Under the pieces are notes generated by a model. The model saw only the letters and a program-made list of their open reading frames with translations. It was not told the origin of the DNA and searched no databases. Below, piece by piece: positions 41,680 to 48,904 of a stretch of DNA of 64,000 nucleotides (position 1 is the first letter of the stretch; the number at the start of each line of letters is the position of its first letter). The position numbers and the translations under genes were made by a program. The DNA is from an uncultured Chloroflexota bacterium (lineage in GTDB: Bacteria > Chloroflexota > Dehalococcoidia > CAUJGQ01): the NCBI GenBank assembly GCA_937879875.1, contig CALFMN010000072.1, positions 1 through 64,000 on the forward strand, in the 5' to 3' direction.

Positions 41680-42414
41680 ATGGCAAGCCCGGCAAGCGAT
41701 GCTCATTACCCAGAACAAACCTCGGCATCTCACCAGATTCGTGTGCTCGTGGTCGATGACAACGTACTCTTCCGCGAGGGGCTGGTGGCGCTGCTCAAGC
41801 AGTACGACGACATCATGATCGCCGGCCAGGCGTCAAACGGTCACGACGCCGTACGCAAGGCAACGCTCGTACGGCCCGATGTGATCCTGATGGACATCTC
41901 GATGGCGAACATGGGCGGCGTCGAGGCGGCGCAGCGCATTCACCAGGAGGTGCCGCATGTGCCGATCGCCATGTTGACCGTGTCCGACCAGGACGACGAT
42001 CTGTTCGCCGCGATTCGCGCCGGCGCCCGCGGCTATCTGCTCAAGACCGTCGGCATCGAGGAGCTGCACGAGGCGCTGCACACGCTCTACGAGGGCGGCA
42101 CCACGATCACGCCGCATCTCGCGCGCCGCCTGCTTGAAGAGTTCAACCGGCTCACCGCAGGCCGGCGCACGGGTGGCGAGGAAGAGGTTGCCAGGCTCAC
42201 GGCGCGCGAGCGCGAGGTGCTGGAGCTGGTGGCGATGGGCCAGAGCAACCAGGAGATCGCCGATAAGCTCGTGGTGGCCGTCAATACGGTGAAGGTGCAT
42301 CTGCGCAACACGTTGGAGAAGCTGGAGCTGCGCAACCGCCAGCAGCTTGCCGCCTTCGCAGTCTCACACGGCCTGATCACCGATATCCGGGGTGAGGACC
42401 GCGACGCGGAGTAG
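41680..42414 (+). CDS. NarL/FixJ-type two-component response regulator
   Basis: 244 residues. Receiver domain: acidic pocket VVDDNVL, phospho-acceptor Asp72 (ILMDISM), Lys in YLLKTVG near 122. A linker leads to a LuxR-type HTH (LTAREREVLELVAMGQSNQEIADKLVVAVNTVKVHLRNTLEKL, about 180-222). It would activate or repress genes after phosphorylation by an unlinked kinase. I chose the ATG after GGCGGGAGCCC; one 42 bases upstream is also in frame. No kinase gene adjoins. Confidence 0.92.
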   Translation: MASPASDAHYPEQTSASHQIRVLVVDDNVLFREGLVALLKQYDDIMIAGQASNGHDAVRKATLVRPDVILMDISMANMGGVEAAQRIHQEVPHVPIAMLTVSDQDDDLFAAIRAGARGYLLKTVGIEELHEALHTLYEGGTTITPHLARRLLEEFNRLTAGRRTGGEEEVARLTAREREVLELVAMGQSNQEIADKLVVAVNTVKVHLRNTLEKLELRNRQQLAAFAVSHGLITDIRGEDRDAE

Positions 42415-42557
42415 CCGGGAGACGGCACGATCGCGGCGCTGCACCGATCTCCGACCGGCTCCCACGGGCAGCCTCCGTTGCTGAATTGACCTCGCATTGA
42501 CCTCGCCATGCAGCGGCGCCGCAGGCGCTCGGTGTCACTCCGCGGTAGGATGGGAGG

Positions 42558-43919
42558 GTGACTGTGCAACACCCTCCCGAATCTGAGTCCGACGCCGGTG
42601 CGGCGCTGCCCGCCGTCGCCATCGTCGGCAGGCCGAACGTCGGCAAGTCGGCGCTGTTTAACCGGCTTGTCGGCGGGCGCGTGGCGCTGGTCGAAGACCT
42701 GCCGGGCACGACGCGCGACCGCATCTACGGCGTGGTGGATTGGCCGCGCCGCCCCTTTCGTCTGATCGACACCGGCGGCCTCGAAGACGGCGCCGCGGGT
42801 GGCTATCCGGCGCTGATCCGCATGCAGATTCAGCGCGCCATCGACGAGGCGGACGCGATCCTCTTCGCGGTGGATGTGCGCGACGGGCTGACCGCTGCCG
42901 ATCTCGAGGCGGCCGAGTTGCTACGCCGCGCGGATCGTCCCGTCGTGCTCGTCGCCAACAAGGCGGATAATCCCGGCCGCCGCGCCGACCTGGCGCAGTT
43001 CTACAGCCTCGGCTTCGGCGAGCCGATTCCCGTGAGTGCCTACCACGACAGCGGCATCGCCGACATGCTGGACGCGCTCGAACCGTATCTGCCCGCCGTG
43101 GCGGCGCCGGATGAGACCGAGACACTGCGCATCGCCATCGTCGGCCGGCCCAACGTCGGCAAGTCGGCGCTGCTGAACGCGATCCTGGGCGAAGAGCGCG
43201 TGATCGTGAGCAGCGTGCCGGGCACGACGCGCGACGCGATCGATACGGCGTTCACGTTCGAAGACCGCGAACTGGTTTTGGTCGATACGGCGGGTATCCG
43301 CCGGCGCGGCCACATCGACCCCGGCGTCGAGAAGCACAGCGTGATGCGGGCGCAGGATGCGATCGAGCGGGCGGACGTGGTGCTGGCCGTGATGGACGCG
43401 CTGGAGATGCTGACCGCGCAGGACAGCCACATCATCGGTTTCGCCGAAGAGTCGTTCCGCTCGCTGGTGATCGTGCTCAACAAGATCGACCTGATCGAGC
43501 GCGTGGGCGAGTGGCGGGCAGACCTGACGCGGCTGGTGCGCCGGCGGCTGAAGTTCGCGCCCTGGGCTGAAGTAGTCTTCGTCTCGGCGCTGGAACGGCT
43601 GGGCATTGACGAGATGTTGCGCGCCGCGGTCACGGCGGGCGAGGCGCGCAACATGCGCATCAATACGCCGCGGCTGAACCAGATCGTCAAGCGAGCGCTG
43701 GCCAAACACAGCCCGCCGGCGGTGAGCGGCCGACGGCTGCGTGTGTTCTACGTCACACAGGCGGAGACGAAACCGCCCACATTCGTCTTTTTCGTCAATA
43801 GCCCGGATCTGGTTCATTTCTCGTATGCGCGATACCTTGAGAACAGCCTGCGCGAGGCCTTCGCCTTCCGTGGTACCCCCATCAAGCTGACCTTCAAAGG
43901 CAGGAGCGGCGCCGAATGA
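42558..43919 (+). CDS. der: Ribosome biogenesis GTPase Der (EngA)
   Basis: 453 residues with two tandem GTPase domains: GRPNVGKSALFN near 24 and GRPNVGKSALLN near 196 (G1), DLPGTTRD and SVPGTTRD (G2), DTGG and DTAG (G3), NKAD and NKID (G4), followed by the KH-like C-terminal domain. Der binds the 50S subunit late in assembly. GTG start with GGATGGGAGG upstream. Overlaps plsY by four bases, an order seen in many bacteria. Confidence 0.97.
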   Translation: MTVQHPPESESDAGAALPAVAIVGRPNVGKSALFNRLVGGRVALVEDLPGTTRDRIYGVVDWPRRPFRLIDTGGLEDGAAGGYPALIRMQIQRAIDEADAILFAVDVRDGLTAADLEAAELLRRADRPVVLVANKADNPGRRADLAQFYSLGFGEPIPVSAYHDSGIADMLDALEPYLPAVAAPDETETLRIAIVGRPNVGKSALLNAILGEERVIVSSVPGTTRDAIDTAFTFEDRELVLVDTAGIRRRGHIDPGVEKHSVMRAQDAIERADVVLAVMDALEMLTAQDSHIIGFAEESFRSLVIVLNKIDLIERVGEWRADLTRLVRRRLKFAPWAEVVFVSALERLGIDEMLRAAVTAGEARNMRINTPRLNQIVKRALAKHSPPAVSGRRLRVFYVTQAETKPPTFVFFVNSPDLVHFSYARYLENSLREAFAFRGTPIKLTFKGRSGAE

Positions 43920-44581
43920 CCTGGCAGTATGCCCTCGTCGCCGTGATCGGCTATCTCTGCGGCGCGGTGCCGTCGGGGCTGTGGGTCGGCAAGGTCGCGC
44001 GCGGCATCGACATCCGCGAATTCGGCAGCGGCAAGACGGGCTTCACCAACAGCATGCGGGTGCTGGGCTGGAAGCTTGCCGTGGTCGTGTTCCTGCTCGA
44101 TCTGATCAAGGGCGCCGTGCCGGTGCTGATCGCGCGCCTCTTCTTCAATGGCGCGCCGGTGCAGGCGGTGGCCGGCATCGCGGCCATGGTCGGCCATGTC
44201 TGGCCGGTGTACGTTGGCTTCCGCGGCGGCCGCGCGGTGCTGGTCGCCTTCGCGGCCACGACCGTGATGATGCCCCTGCTGGGGCCGATCATGATCGCGA
44301 TCGGTCTCGCCATCGCCCTGCCGTTCGGCTACATCTCGCTCGCCTCCGTCGTCGGCAGCGGCGTCATGGCCGGCATCATCGCCGCGCTCGCCTTCCTCGA
44401 TCGCGTGCCGCCTGAGCTGCGTGTGCCACACGCCTACGGCGTCTTCGGTGTCGTCGCCGCGACGATGATCGTGGTGCTGCACCGGGACAACATCCAGCGG
44501 CTGCGCGCCGGCACGGAGCCGAAGTTCGGTCAGGGCGGCCAGCGCCGCCGTGGTCCAGGCCGCGCGGATAGCCGGCCGTAA
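43916..44581 (+). CDS. plsY: Glycerol-3-phosphate acyltransferase PlsY
   Basis: 221 residues, polytopic inner-membrane enzyme that moves an acyl group from acyl-phosphate to glycerol-3-phosphate. Motifs: GAVPSGLWVGKVARGIDIREFGSGKTGFTN (canonical members have GSGNxGATN, so Asn is Lys here), GHVWPVYVGFRGGRAV and HRDNIQRLRAGTE. Five or so membrane helices. ATGA overlap with der implies translational coupling. The Arg-rich C-terminus is longer than usual. Confidence 0.93.
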   Translation: MTWQYALVAVIGYLCGAVPSGLWVGKVARGIDIREFGSGKTGFTNSMRVLGWKLAVVVFLLDLIKGAVPVLIARLFFNGAPVQAVAGIAAMVGHVWPVYVGFRGGRAVLVAFAATTVMMPLLGPIMIAIGLAIALPFGYISLASVVGSGVMAGIIAALAFLDRVPPELRVPHAYGVFGVVAATMIVVLHRDNIQRLRAGTEPKFGQGGQRRRGPGRADSRP

Positions 44582-44590
44582 GGCACCCAT

Positions 44591-44900
44591 CCTCTCCCGT
44601 CTCATCTCATGGCCCCCAATACCAGGGGAAGGAGAGGATTCTCCCGTGAGCGTTCCGTGGCCGGTGCGGCTAACCCTGTTGGGACGTGCGGCCCTCCGCA
44701 ACCGGCACGTGTAACCCGACGCCCTTCGGATCGCTCCAGTCCGGATCGCCCCTTTCCCCTAAGCAGGTGGCCTCAGTTGAAGTGCACTTTTCGAGGCCGT
44801 GGTCCATAAGGCTCACAGGCGTGGATGTGGGTCGCTGACCGGACATCAGAAAAGGTGCACCTTAACCTGGGCTACCTGCTTAGTATTGGGGGAAAGGGGC
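44591..44900. repeat. Family-2 repeat, full-length copy interrupted by a MITE
   Basis: Left end CCTCTCCC...CCCCCAATACCAGG...GGAGAGG; middle GAGCGTTCCGTGGCCGGTGC and GTGTAACCCGACGCCCTTCGG; right end CCCCTTTCCCC-TA...TA-GTATTGGGGGAAAGGGG once the inserted MITE is removed. The middle aligns with 56764-56864 at roughly 70% identity by eye. Occupies most of the plsY-HEAT gene gap. Confidence 0.75.
44762..44880. mobile_element. 119-bp MITE with TA target duplication
   Basis: Ends AGCAGGTGGCCTCAGTTGAAG and, inverted, AGCAGGTAGCCCAGGTTAAG, continuing to GTGCACTTTTC/GTGCACCTTTTC over about 35 bases. TA flanks both sides, as for IS630/Tc1-type elements. It lies in the CTAG core of the family-2 repeat end. 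No coding frame. Confidence 0.7.
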
Positions 44901-45053
44901 CGGGCGTATGGGGGCCGGCCGCGGTCACACGGATGGTTTGACAGGCCCGAAACGGCATGACACACTTTCGTCAAGAGGCGTGGCCGTTTCCGAAGCCCGC
45001 GTACCCGTACGAGGCTCCCCTGTCCGATTCGGCCGCCCCCGAGGGGGCCGGCG

Positions 45054-46070
45054 GTGGCGCAAGCCAGTTCGTTGACCGATCTTGCCGATTCGTCGCAACC
45101 GCTGCGCGCGGCGCGTTTGGCGGCGCTTTCCGATCTGGATCGCGAGCGCCTGGACGAGCTGGCGGCGCTGCTCGCGCGCGCCAGCGTCGAGCGGCGGCGC
45201 GAGATTGCCGGCCGGCTGCTCGACCTCAGCGAAGACGATGCCACGCTGAACTTCGAGGCGGTGTTCGCTCACCTGCTCGGCGATGCCGACGCCGAGCTGC
45301 GTCATCGCGCGCTCGACGGCCTCTGGGAGAGCGAGGACCGTACGCTGCTCGACCCCTTGCTGATGGTGCTGGGCGCCGACCCGGACGCCGGCGTGCGCGC
45401 CGCAGCTGCAGCATTGCTCGGCAACTGGGTGGTGCGCGGTGAATTTGACGCTCTCCGCCCGCGCGACAACGAGCGCGTGCTCACTGCGTTGCGCGCGGTC
45501 GCCAACGACAAGGCGCAGCCAGTCGAGCTGCGCGGCCGCGCGGTCGAAGCGCTCGGCGCCAGCAGCCAGACCTGGGTTCATGACCTGATCGAGCGGACCT
45601 ATCGCGATCCGGCGCCTGAATTGCAACTTGCCGCGCTGCACGCCATGGGCCGCAACACCGACGCCGCCTGGCTGCCGACGCTGTACCGCGAGTTGAGCAG
45701 CGACGATGCGCAGCGCCGCTTCGAGGCGGTCGAGGCGGCGGGCGAAATCGGCGAAGAGGAGGCCGTGCCGCGGCTCGAGCCGCTGATCGATGACCCCGAT
45801 CAAGAGGTTCAGGAGCAGGCGATTCGCGCCCTGGGCGAGATCGGCGGGCAGCGCGCGCTTGATGCGTTGGGCCAGCGCCTGCACGACCCCGATCCGCGCA
45901 TCGCCGAGGCCGTGCAGGCGGCGATCGCCGCGGCTCGCGCCGAAGAGGGATTGATCGGCGCCACGCCGCGGACGCTGCTGAACGGCGAGGCGGCCGAGCT
46001 GGACGAGCTCGAAGAATGGGACGAGGACGACGAGCTCGACGACGATGATCGTGACAACGACGTTGAATAG
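45054..46070 (+). CDS. HEAT-repeat protein with acidic tail
   Basis: 338 residues, GTG start after GAGGGGG. From about residue 65 it is a run of HEAT/PBS-lyase-type helical pairs (LLGDADAELRHRALDGLWES, LLGNWVVRGEFDALR, LIDDPDQEVQEQAIRALGEIGG, RLHDPDPRIAEAVQAAI). The last 30 residues are almost all Asp/Glu (DEDDELDDDDRDND). Such proteins are scaffolds or bind other proteins; none of the cofactor-binding residues of phycocyanobilin lyases is evident. The NUDIX gene follows 24 bases later. Confidence 0.85.
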   Translation: MAQASSLTDLADSSQPLRAARLAALSDLDRERLDELAALLARASVERRREIAGRLLDLSEDDATLNFEAVFAHLLGDADAELRHRALDGLWESEDRTLLDPLLMVLGADPDAGVRAAAAALLGNWVVRGEFDALRPRDNERVLTALRAVANDKAQPVELRGRAVEALGASSQTWVHDLIERTYRDPAPELQLAALHAMGRNTDAAWLPTLYRELSSDDAQRRFEAVEAAGEIGEEEAVPRLEPLIDDPDQEVQEQAIRALGEIGGQRALDALGQRLHDPDPRIAEAVQAAIAAARAEEGLIGATPRTLLNGEAAELDELEEWDEDDELDDDDRDNDVE

Positions 46071-46094
46071 TGCGGCGGGCGAGGGGGCGCGGCG

Positions 46095-46580
46095 GTGAGG
46101 CGCACGGGACAACGGCTACGCATCGAAGACGCGGTTTCCTCCGGCGGCATCGTCTACCGCCGCACGGACGGCGGCTTTGAGGTCGTCCTCTGCGGCCGCC
46201 TGCCGCAAGGCATCTGGGGGCTGCCGAAGGGCACGCCGATTCCCGGCGAGACGCTGGAGCAAACGGCGCTGCGCGAGGTGCAGGAGGAAACCGGCCTCGA
46301 GGTGCAGATCGATCGCAAGGTCGGCGAGATCGAGTACTGGTTCTCGCGCGTCGAACAGGGTGTGCGCTTCCACAAACGCGTGCATCACTATCTGATGGTG
46401 CCGACCGGCGGCAACACCGCCGATCACGACCACGAGTACGACATCGTGCAGTGGTTCCCACTGTGGGACGCCGAGCACGCGCTGACCTACGCCAACGAGG
46501 CGGAGATTCTGCGCCGTGCGGCGGCGCTCTTGAACGCCCGCGTCGAGCGCCCGCGCGGCACGCTGGCGGAGGGCGCGTGA
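46095..46580 (+). CDS. NUDIX hydrolase
   Basis: 161 residues. The Nudix box is intact: GTPIPGETLEQTALREVQEETGLEV (G-x5-E-x7-R-E-x-x-E-E-x-G), after SSGGIVYRR and GIWGLPKG. The family removes a nucleoside diphosphate from X; the HDHEYDIVQWFPLWDAEHAL segment is typical of the diadenosine-polyphosphate or general ADP-ribose groups. GTG start. In an operon with the HEAT-repeat gene. Confidence 0.92.
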   Translation: MRRTGQRLRIEDAVSSGGIVYRRTDGGFEVVLCGRLPQGIWGLPKGTPIPGETLEQTALREVQEETGLEVQIDRKVGEIEYWFSRVEQGVRFHKRVHHYLMVPTGGNTADHDHEYDIVQWFPLWDAEHALTYANEAEILRRAAALLNARVERPRGTLAEGA

Positions 46581-46663
46581 GCCGGGTCCGGCGCCGCGTG
46601 GCTGGCACTCAAGCGCGCTTGCGCGCTACGGTGACGTTGGCAGCCCAACCGCTCGCGTAAGAC

Positions 46664-46735
46664 ATGGTTTCAAAACCGGCTGATTGAACAGCGCAGGCGC
46701 ACGAGTTGCGACCAGGCTGCGGGTTTTGAAACCAT
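46664..46735. repeat. Family-3 inverted repeat (72 bp) upstream of the GNAT gene
   Basis: A perfect 14-base inverted repeat ATGGTTTCAAAACC / GGTTTTGAAACCAT encloses 44 bases. The left arm plus GGCTGATTGA matches 4558-4579. It ends five bases before the AGGAG of the next gene, so a hairpin here could affect its translation. MITE-like, no coding capacity. Confidence 0.6.
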
Positions 46736-46752
46736 CTGCAAGGAGACGCGGC

Positions 46753-47322
46753 GTGGCGCTCGAAGTCGATGATGTGGTCGCGCACGGCGCCCAGGTCCGT
46801 TTGCGCCGCAAGCGCCACGGCGACGCCGAGGCGGACTACCGCTGGCGCCGCGATGCGGAGCTGGCCCGCTTCGATGCCGCGACGCCCTTGCGCGTCTCCT
46901 TCGCCGATTTCCTGGTGACGTATCAGGAAGATCTGCGCTATCCGAGCCCGTTCCGGCGCGTGTACGCCATCGAGACGCACGAGGGCGAGCACATCGGCAA
47001 CGTGATGTACTACAACATCGACGAGCGCAGGGGCGATGCCGAGCTGGGCATCACGATCGGCGAGCGGCGCTACTGGGGCGCCGGCTACGGCCGCGACGCG
47101 GTGCGCACGTTCGTGCGTTACGTGTTCGAGTTCACCGCGCTGGATCGTATCTATCTGAATACGCTCGACTGGAACGTGCGCGCCCAGCACAGCTTCCGCG
47201 CCGCCGGCTTTGCGCCGATCGGCCTCAATCGCCGCGGCCTGCACACCTTCGTCTCGATGGAGATCCGCCGCGAGTGGGTCGAGCGCGAGGACCGGGAGAG
47301 TCGGCAGGCCGAGAATCGGTAG
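46753..47322 (+). CDS. RimJ/RimL-type GNAT acetyltransferase
   Basis: 189 residues. YAIETHEGEHIGNVMYYNID, AELGITIGERRYWGAGYGRDAVRTFVRYVF (acetyl-CoA loop R-x-x-W-G-x-G-Y-G) and LNTLDWNVRAQHSFRAAGF are the ordered motifs of the RimJ/RimL group that acetylates protein N-termini or small molecules. GTG start seven bases after AGGAG. Target unknown. Confidence 0.88.
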   Translation: MALEVDDVVAHGAQVRLRRKRHGDAEADYRWRRDAELARFDAATPLRVSFADFLVTYQEDLRYPSPFRRVYAIETHEGEHIGNVMYYNIDERRGDAELGITIGERRYWGAGYGRDAVRTFVRYVFEFTALDRIYLNTLDWNVRAQHSFRAAGFAPIGLNRRGLHTFVSMEIRREWVEREDRESRQAENR

Positions 47323-47352
47323 CGGGCCGGCGCCGCGCGAGCAGGAGAGAAC

Positions 47353-47385
47353 CGCGGGGGGGCTTCTCCAAGAAGCCCCCCCGCG
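47353..47385. terminator. Strong hairpin between convergent genes
   Basis: A perfect 15-bp stem CGCGGGGGGGCTTCT / AGAAGCCCCCCCGCG with loop CCA. Placed between the GNAT gene (plus) and the MaoC gene (minus), it probably terminates both; TGGTGTTTCG follows on the plus strand. Confidence 0.8.
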
Positions 47386-47439
47386 TGGTGTTTCGTCGTA
47401 ACGGGCCGCACCGGCCGGGTTGGCTCACGGCCTCGGATG

Positions 47440-47892
47440 CTAGCCGCGCTTCGGCAGCGAAACCGTTGCCGTACCGGGCGAGGTCTTCTGCCCGGAGGGA
47501 TTCTCTGTCCAGATCTCCAGATCGACGAGGTTCTCGCCGTGCTCCTGGCGCTTGCCGGTGATCACGCCGCGGCAGGTCATCTCCTGCGCCGGGTAGTCCA
47601 TGCCGCGGTAGCTCACGCCCCATTTCTTGATCGTGCCGCCGCTCGGCGCCACCCAGTCCCAGAGCAACTGGCCCAAAAAAGCGTGCTTCAGTGCGCCGTG
47701 GACGATGATGCCGTTCAGCCCGGTGGACCTGGCGAAATCCTGATCGTAGTGGATCTGGTAGAAGTCGCCGGAGCCCGCGGCCCAATGCACGAGCTGCTGC
47801 GTGGAGGGGTTTTTGACGAGCTTCGGGATCTCCTGCCCCACCTCCACATCCTCGAAGTAGACCTTATTGCCGGTCGCCGCCGCCGTCGTCAT
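47440..47892 (-). CDS. MaoC-like hydratase/dehydratase subunit
   Basis: 150 residues of the hot-dog fold. VYFEDVEVGQEIPKLVKNPSTQQLVHWAAGSGDFYQIHYDQDFARSTGLNGIIVHGALKHAF contains the hydratase-2 motif with catalytic Asp and His (GDFYQIHYD). MaoC proteins hydrate 2-enoyl thioesters or dehydrate 3-hydroxyacyl thioesters. Lies 58 bases downstream of a second hot-dog gene; the two together resemble the HadAB/HadBC heterodimer. Confidence 0.9.
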   Translation of the reverse strand: MTTAAATGNKVYFEDVEVGQEIPKLVKNPSTQQLVHWAAGSGDFYQIHYDQDFARSTGLNGIIVHGALKHAFLGQLLWDWVAPSGGTIKKWGVSYRGMDYPAQEMTCRGVITGKRQEHGENLVDLEIWTENPSGQKTSPGTATVSLPKRG

Positions 47893-47950
47893 CGCGCGTC
47901 GTCCTCTCGTTGTCGCGTTGCAATAAACCGGAGCCGGCCGAGCGGCCGGC

Positions 47951-48436
47951 TTAGTACTGAATGCCGGTGCCGCGGGACTTGGCCACCACCTGGCCGAGCT
48001 GGTTCTTGTAGGTCGTTTCGGTCGTGGTAATCAGCATCGTGCCGATGCCGCCCTCGCGCTGGGCGATGTCCGCGATGTGCGAGCTGACGGTGAGCGTGTC
48101 GCCGGCGCAGATGTCGCCGAAGTACTCCATCTCGGTGCCGCCGTTCAGCCGACGCTTGAGGCCGGTGTTGAACTCGCGCATGCCGCCGCGGCGGCCGCCG
48201 AAGGTTGGGTCTGAGTACTTCGGGTTGAAGATCGGGGTACCGAGGTAGTGCGGCGGGGCGAGCAGGCCGCGGTAGCCGCGCCGCTTCGCCTCGTCTTCGT
48301 CGTAGAAGACCTGGTCGGTGTGGCCGACCGAGCGGGCGAACATACGAATGCCGGTCTTGTCGACCTCGTTGGTTGAGGGCTCCGACTCCCTGCCGATGGC
48401 GGCCTTCATCTCCTCGGTGATGAGGTTCTCGGCCAC
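47951..48436 (-). CDS. FAS1-like / MaoC N-terminal dehydratase subunit
   Basis: 161 residues starting MAENLITEEMKAAIGRESEP (GTG, with GAGGAGG five bases before). RMFARSVGHTDQVFYDEDEAKRRGYRGLLAPPHYLG and CAGDTLTVSSHIADI are features of the MaoC N-terminal (FAS1-like dehydratase) half that lacks its own complete active site. It probably pairs with the product of the next gene to make one (R)-hydroxyacyl dehydratase. Confidence 0.88.
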   Translation of the reverse strand: MAENLITEEMKAAIGRESEPSTNEVDKTGIRMFARSVGHTDQVFYDEDEAKRRGYRGLLAPPHYLGTPIFNPKYSDPTFGGRRGGMREFNTGLKRRLNGGTEMEYFGDICAGDTLTVSSHIADIAQREGGIGTMLITTTETTYKNQLGQVVAKSRGTGIQY

Positions 48437-48568
48437 GACTGCCTCCTCATGCTGTTCGTTGTGGCTGCTCGCGGATCCGGGCCGCGCGTCGCGATCCCGG
48501 TCCGGCACGGACCACACTACGCGCCGCCGGGTGGCTTGTCAAAGTCAAGCGGCGCGCTGCTGCCCCGC

Positions 48569-48904
48569 GGGGCACCTAACCCTGACTTCCCTTGCGGGAA
48601 GTCTGTCCCTTCCCGAGGCGGGAAGGGACTTCTGGAGCGTTCCCACCGTCGTGCGACGGCGGCGGGACCGCGGTGTCTCTGGAGGAAGATTGGGAGGCGC
48701 CGCCCATCCCAGCAGGCGGCACACGCGGACGCCGGTATCGCCGCGCGCCGCAGCAGTCACCGCGAGCGGCGAGTGAGCTGCCGCGCACCCCACGAGGACG
48801 CCCCTGCCTCGCCGCCGTCGCACAGAGTATGGAGCGCTCCAGAAGTCCCTTTCCCGGCTCGGGAAGGGACAGCCTTCGCATGCGAAGGCAGGGTTAGGTG
48901 CCCC
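48569..48904. repeat. Family-1 dispersed inverted repeat, copy G (longest)
   Basis: 336 bases, ends GGGGCACCTAACCCTG and CAGGGTTAGGTGCCCC, the same direction as copy C. The middle has about 110 extra bases (GAAGATTGGGAGGCGCC to GTGAGCTGCCGCGCACCC). The right end supplies the mutS stop codon. Confidence 0.9.
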
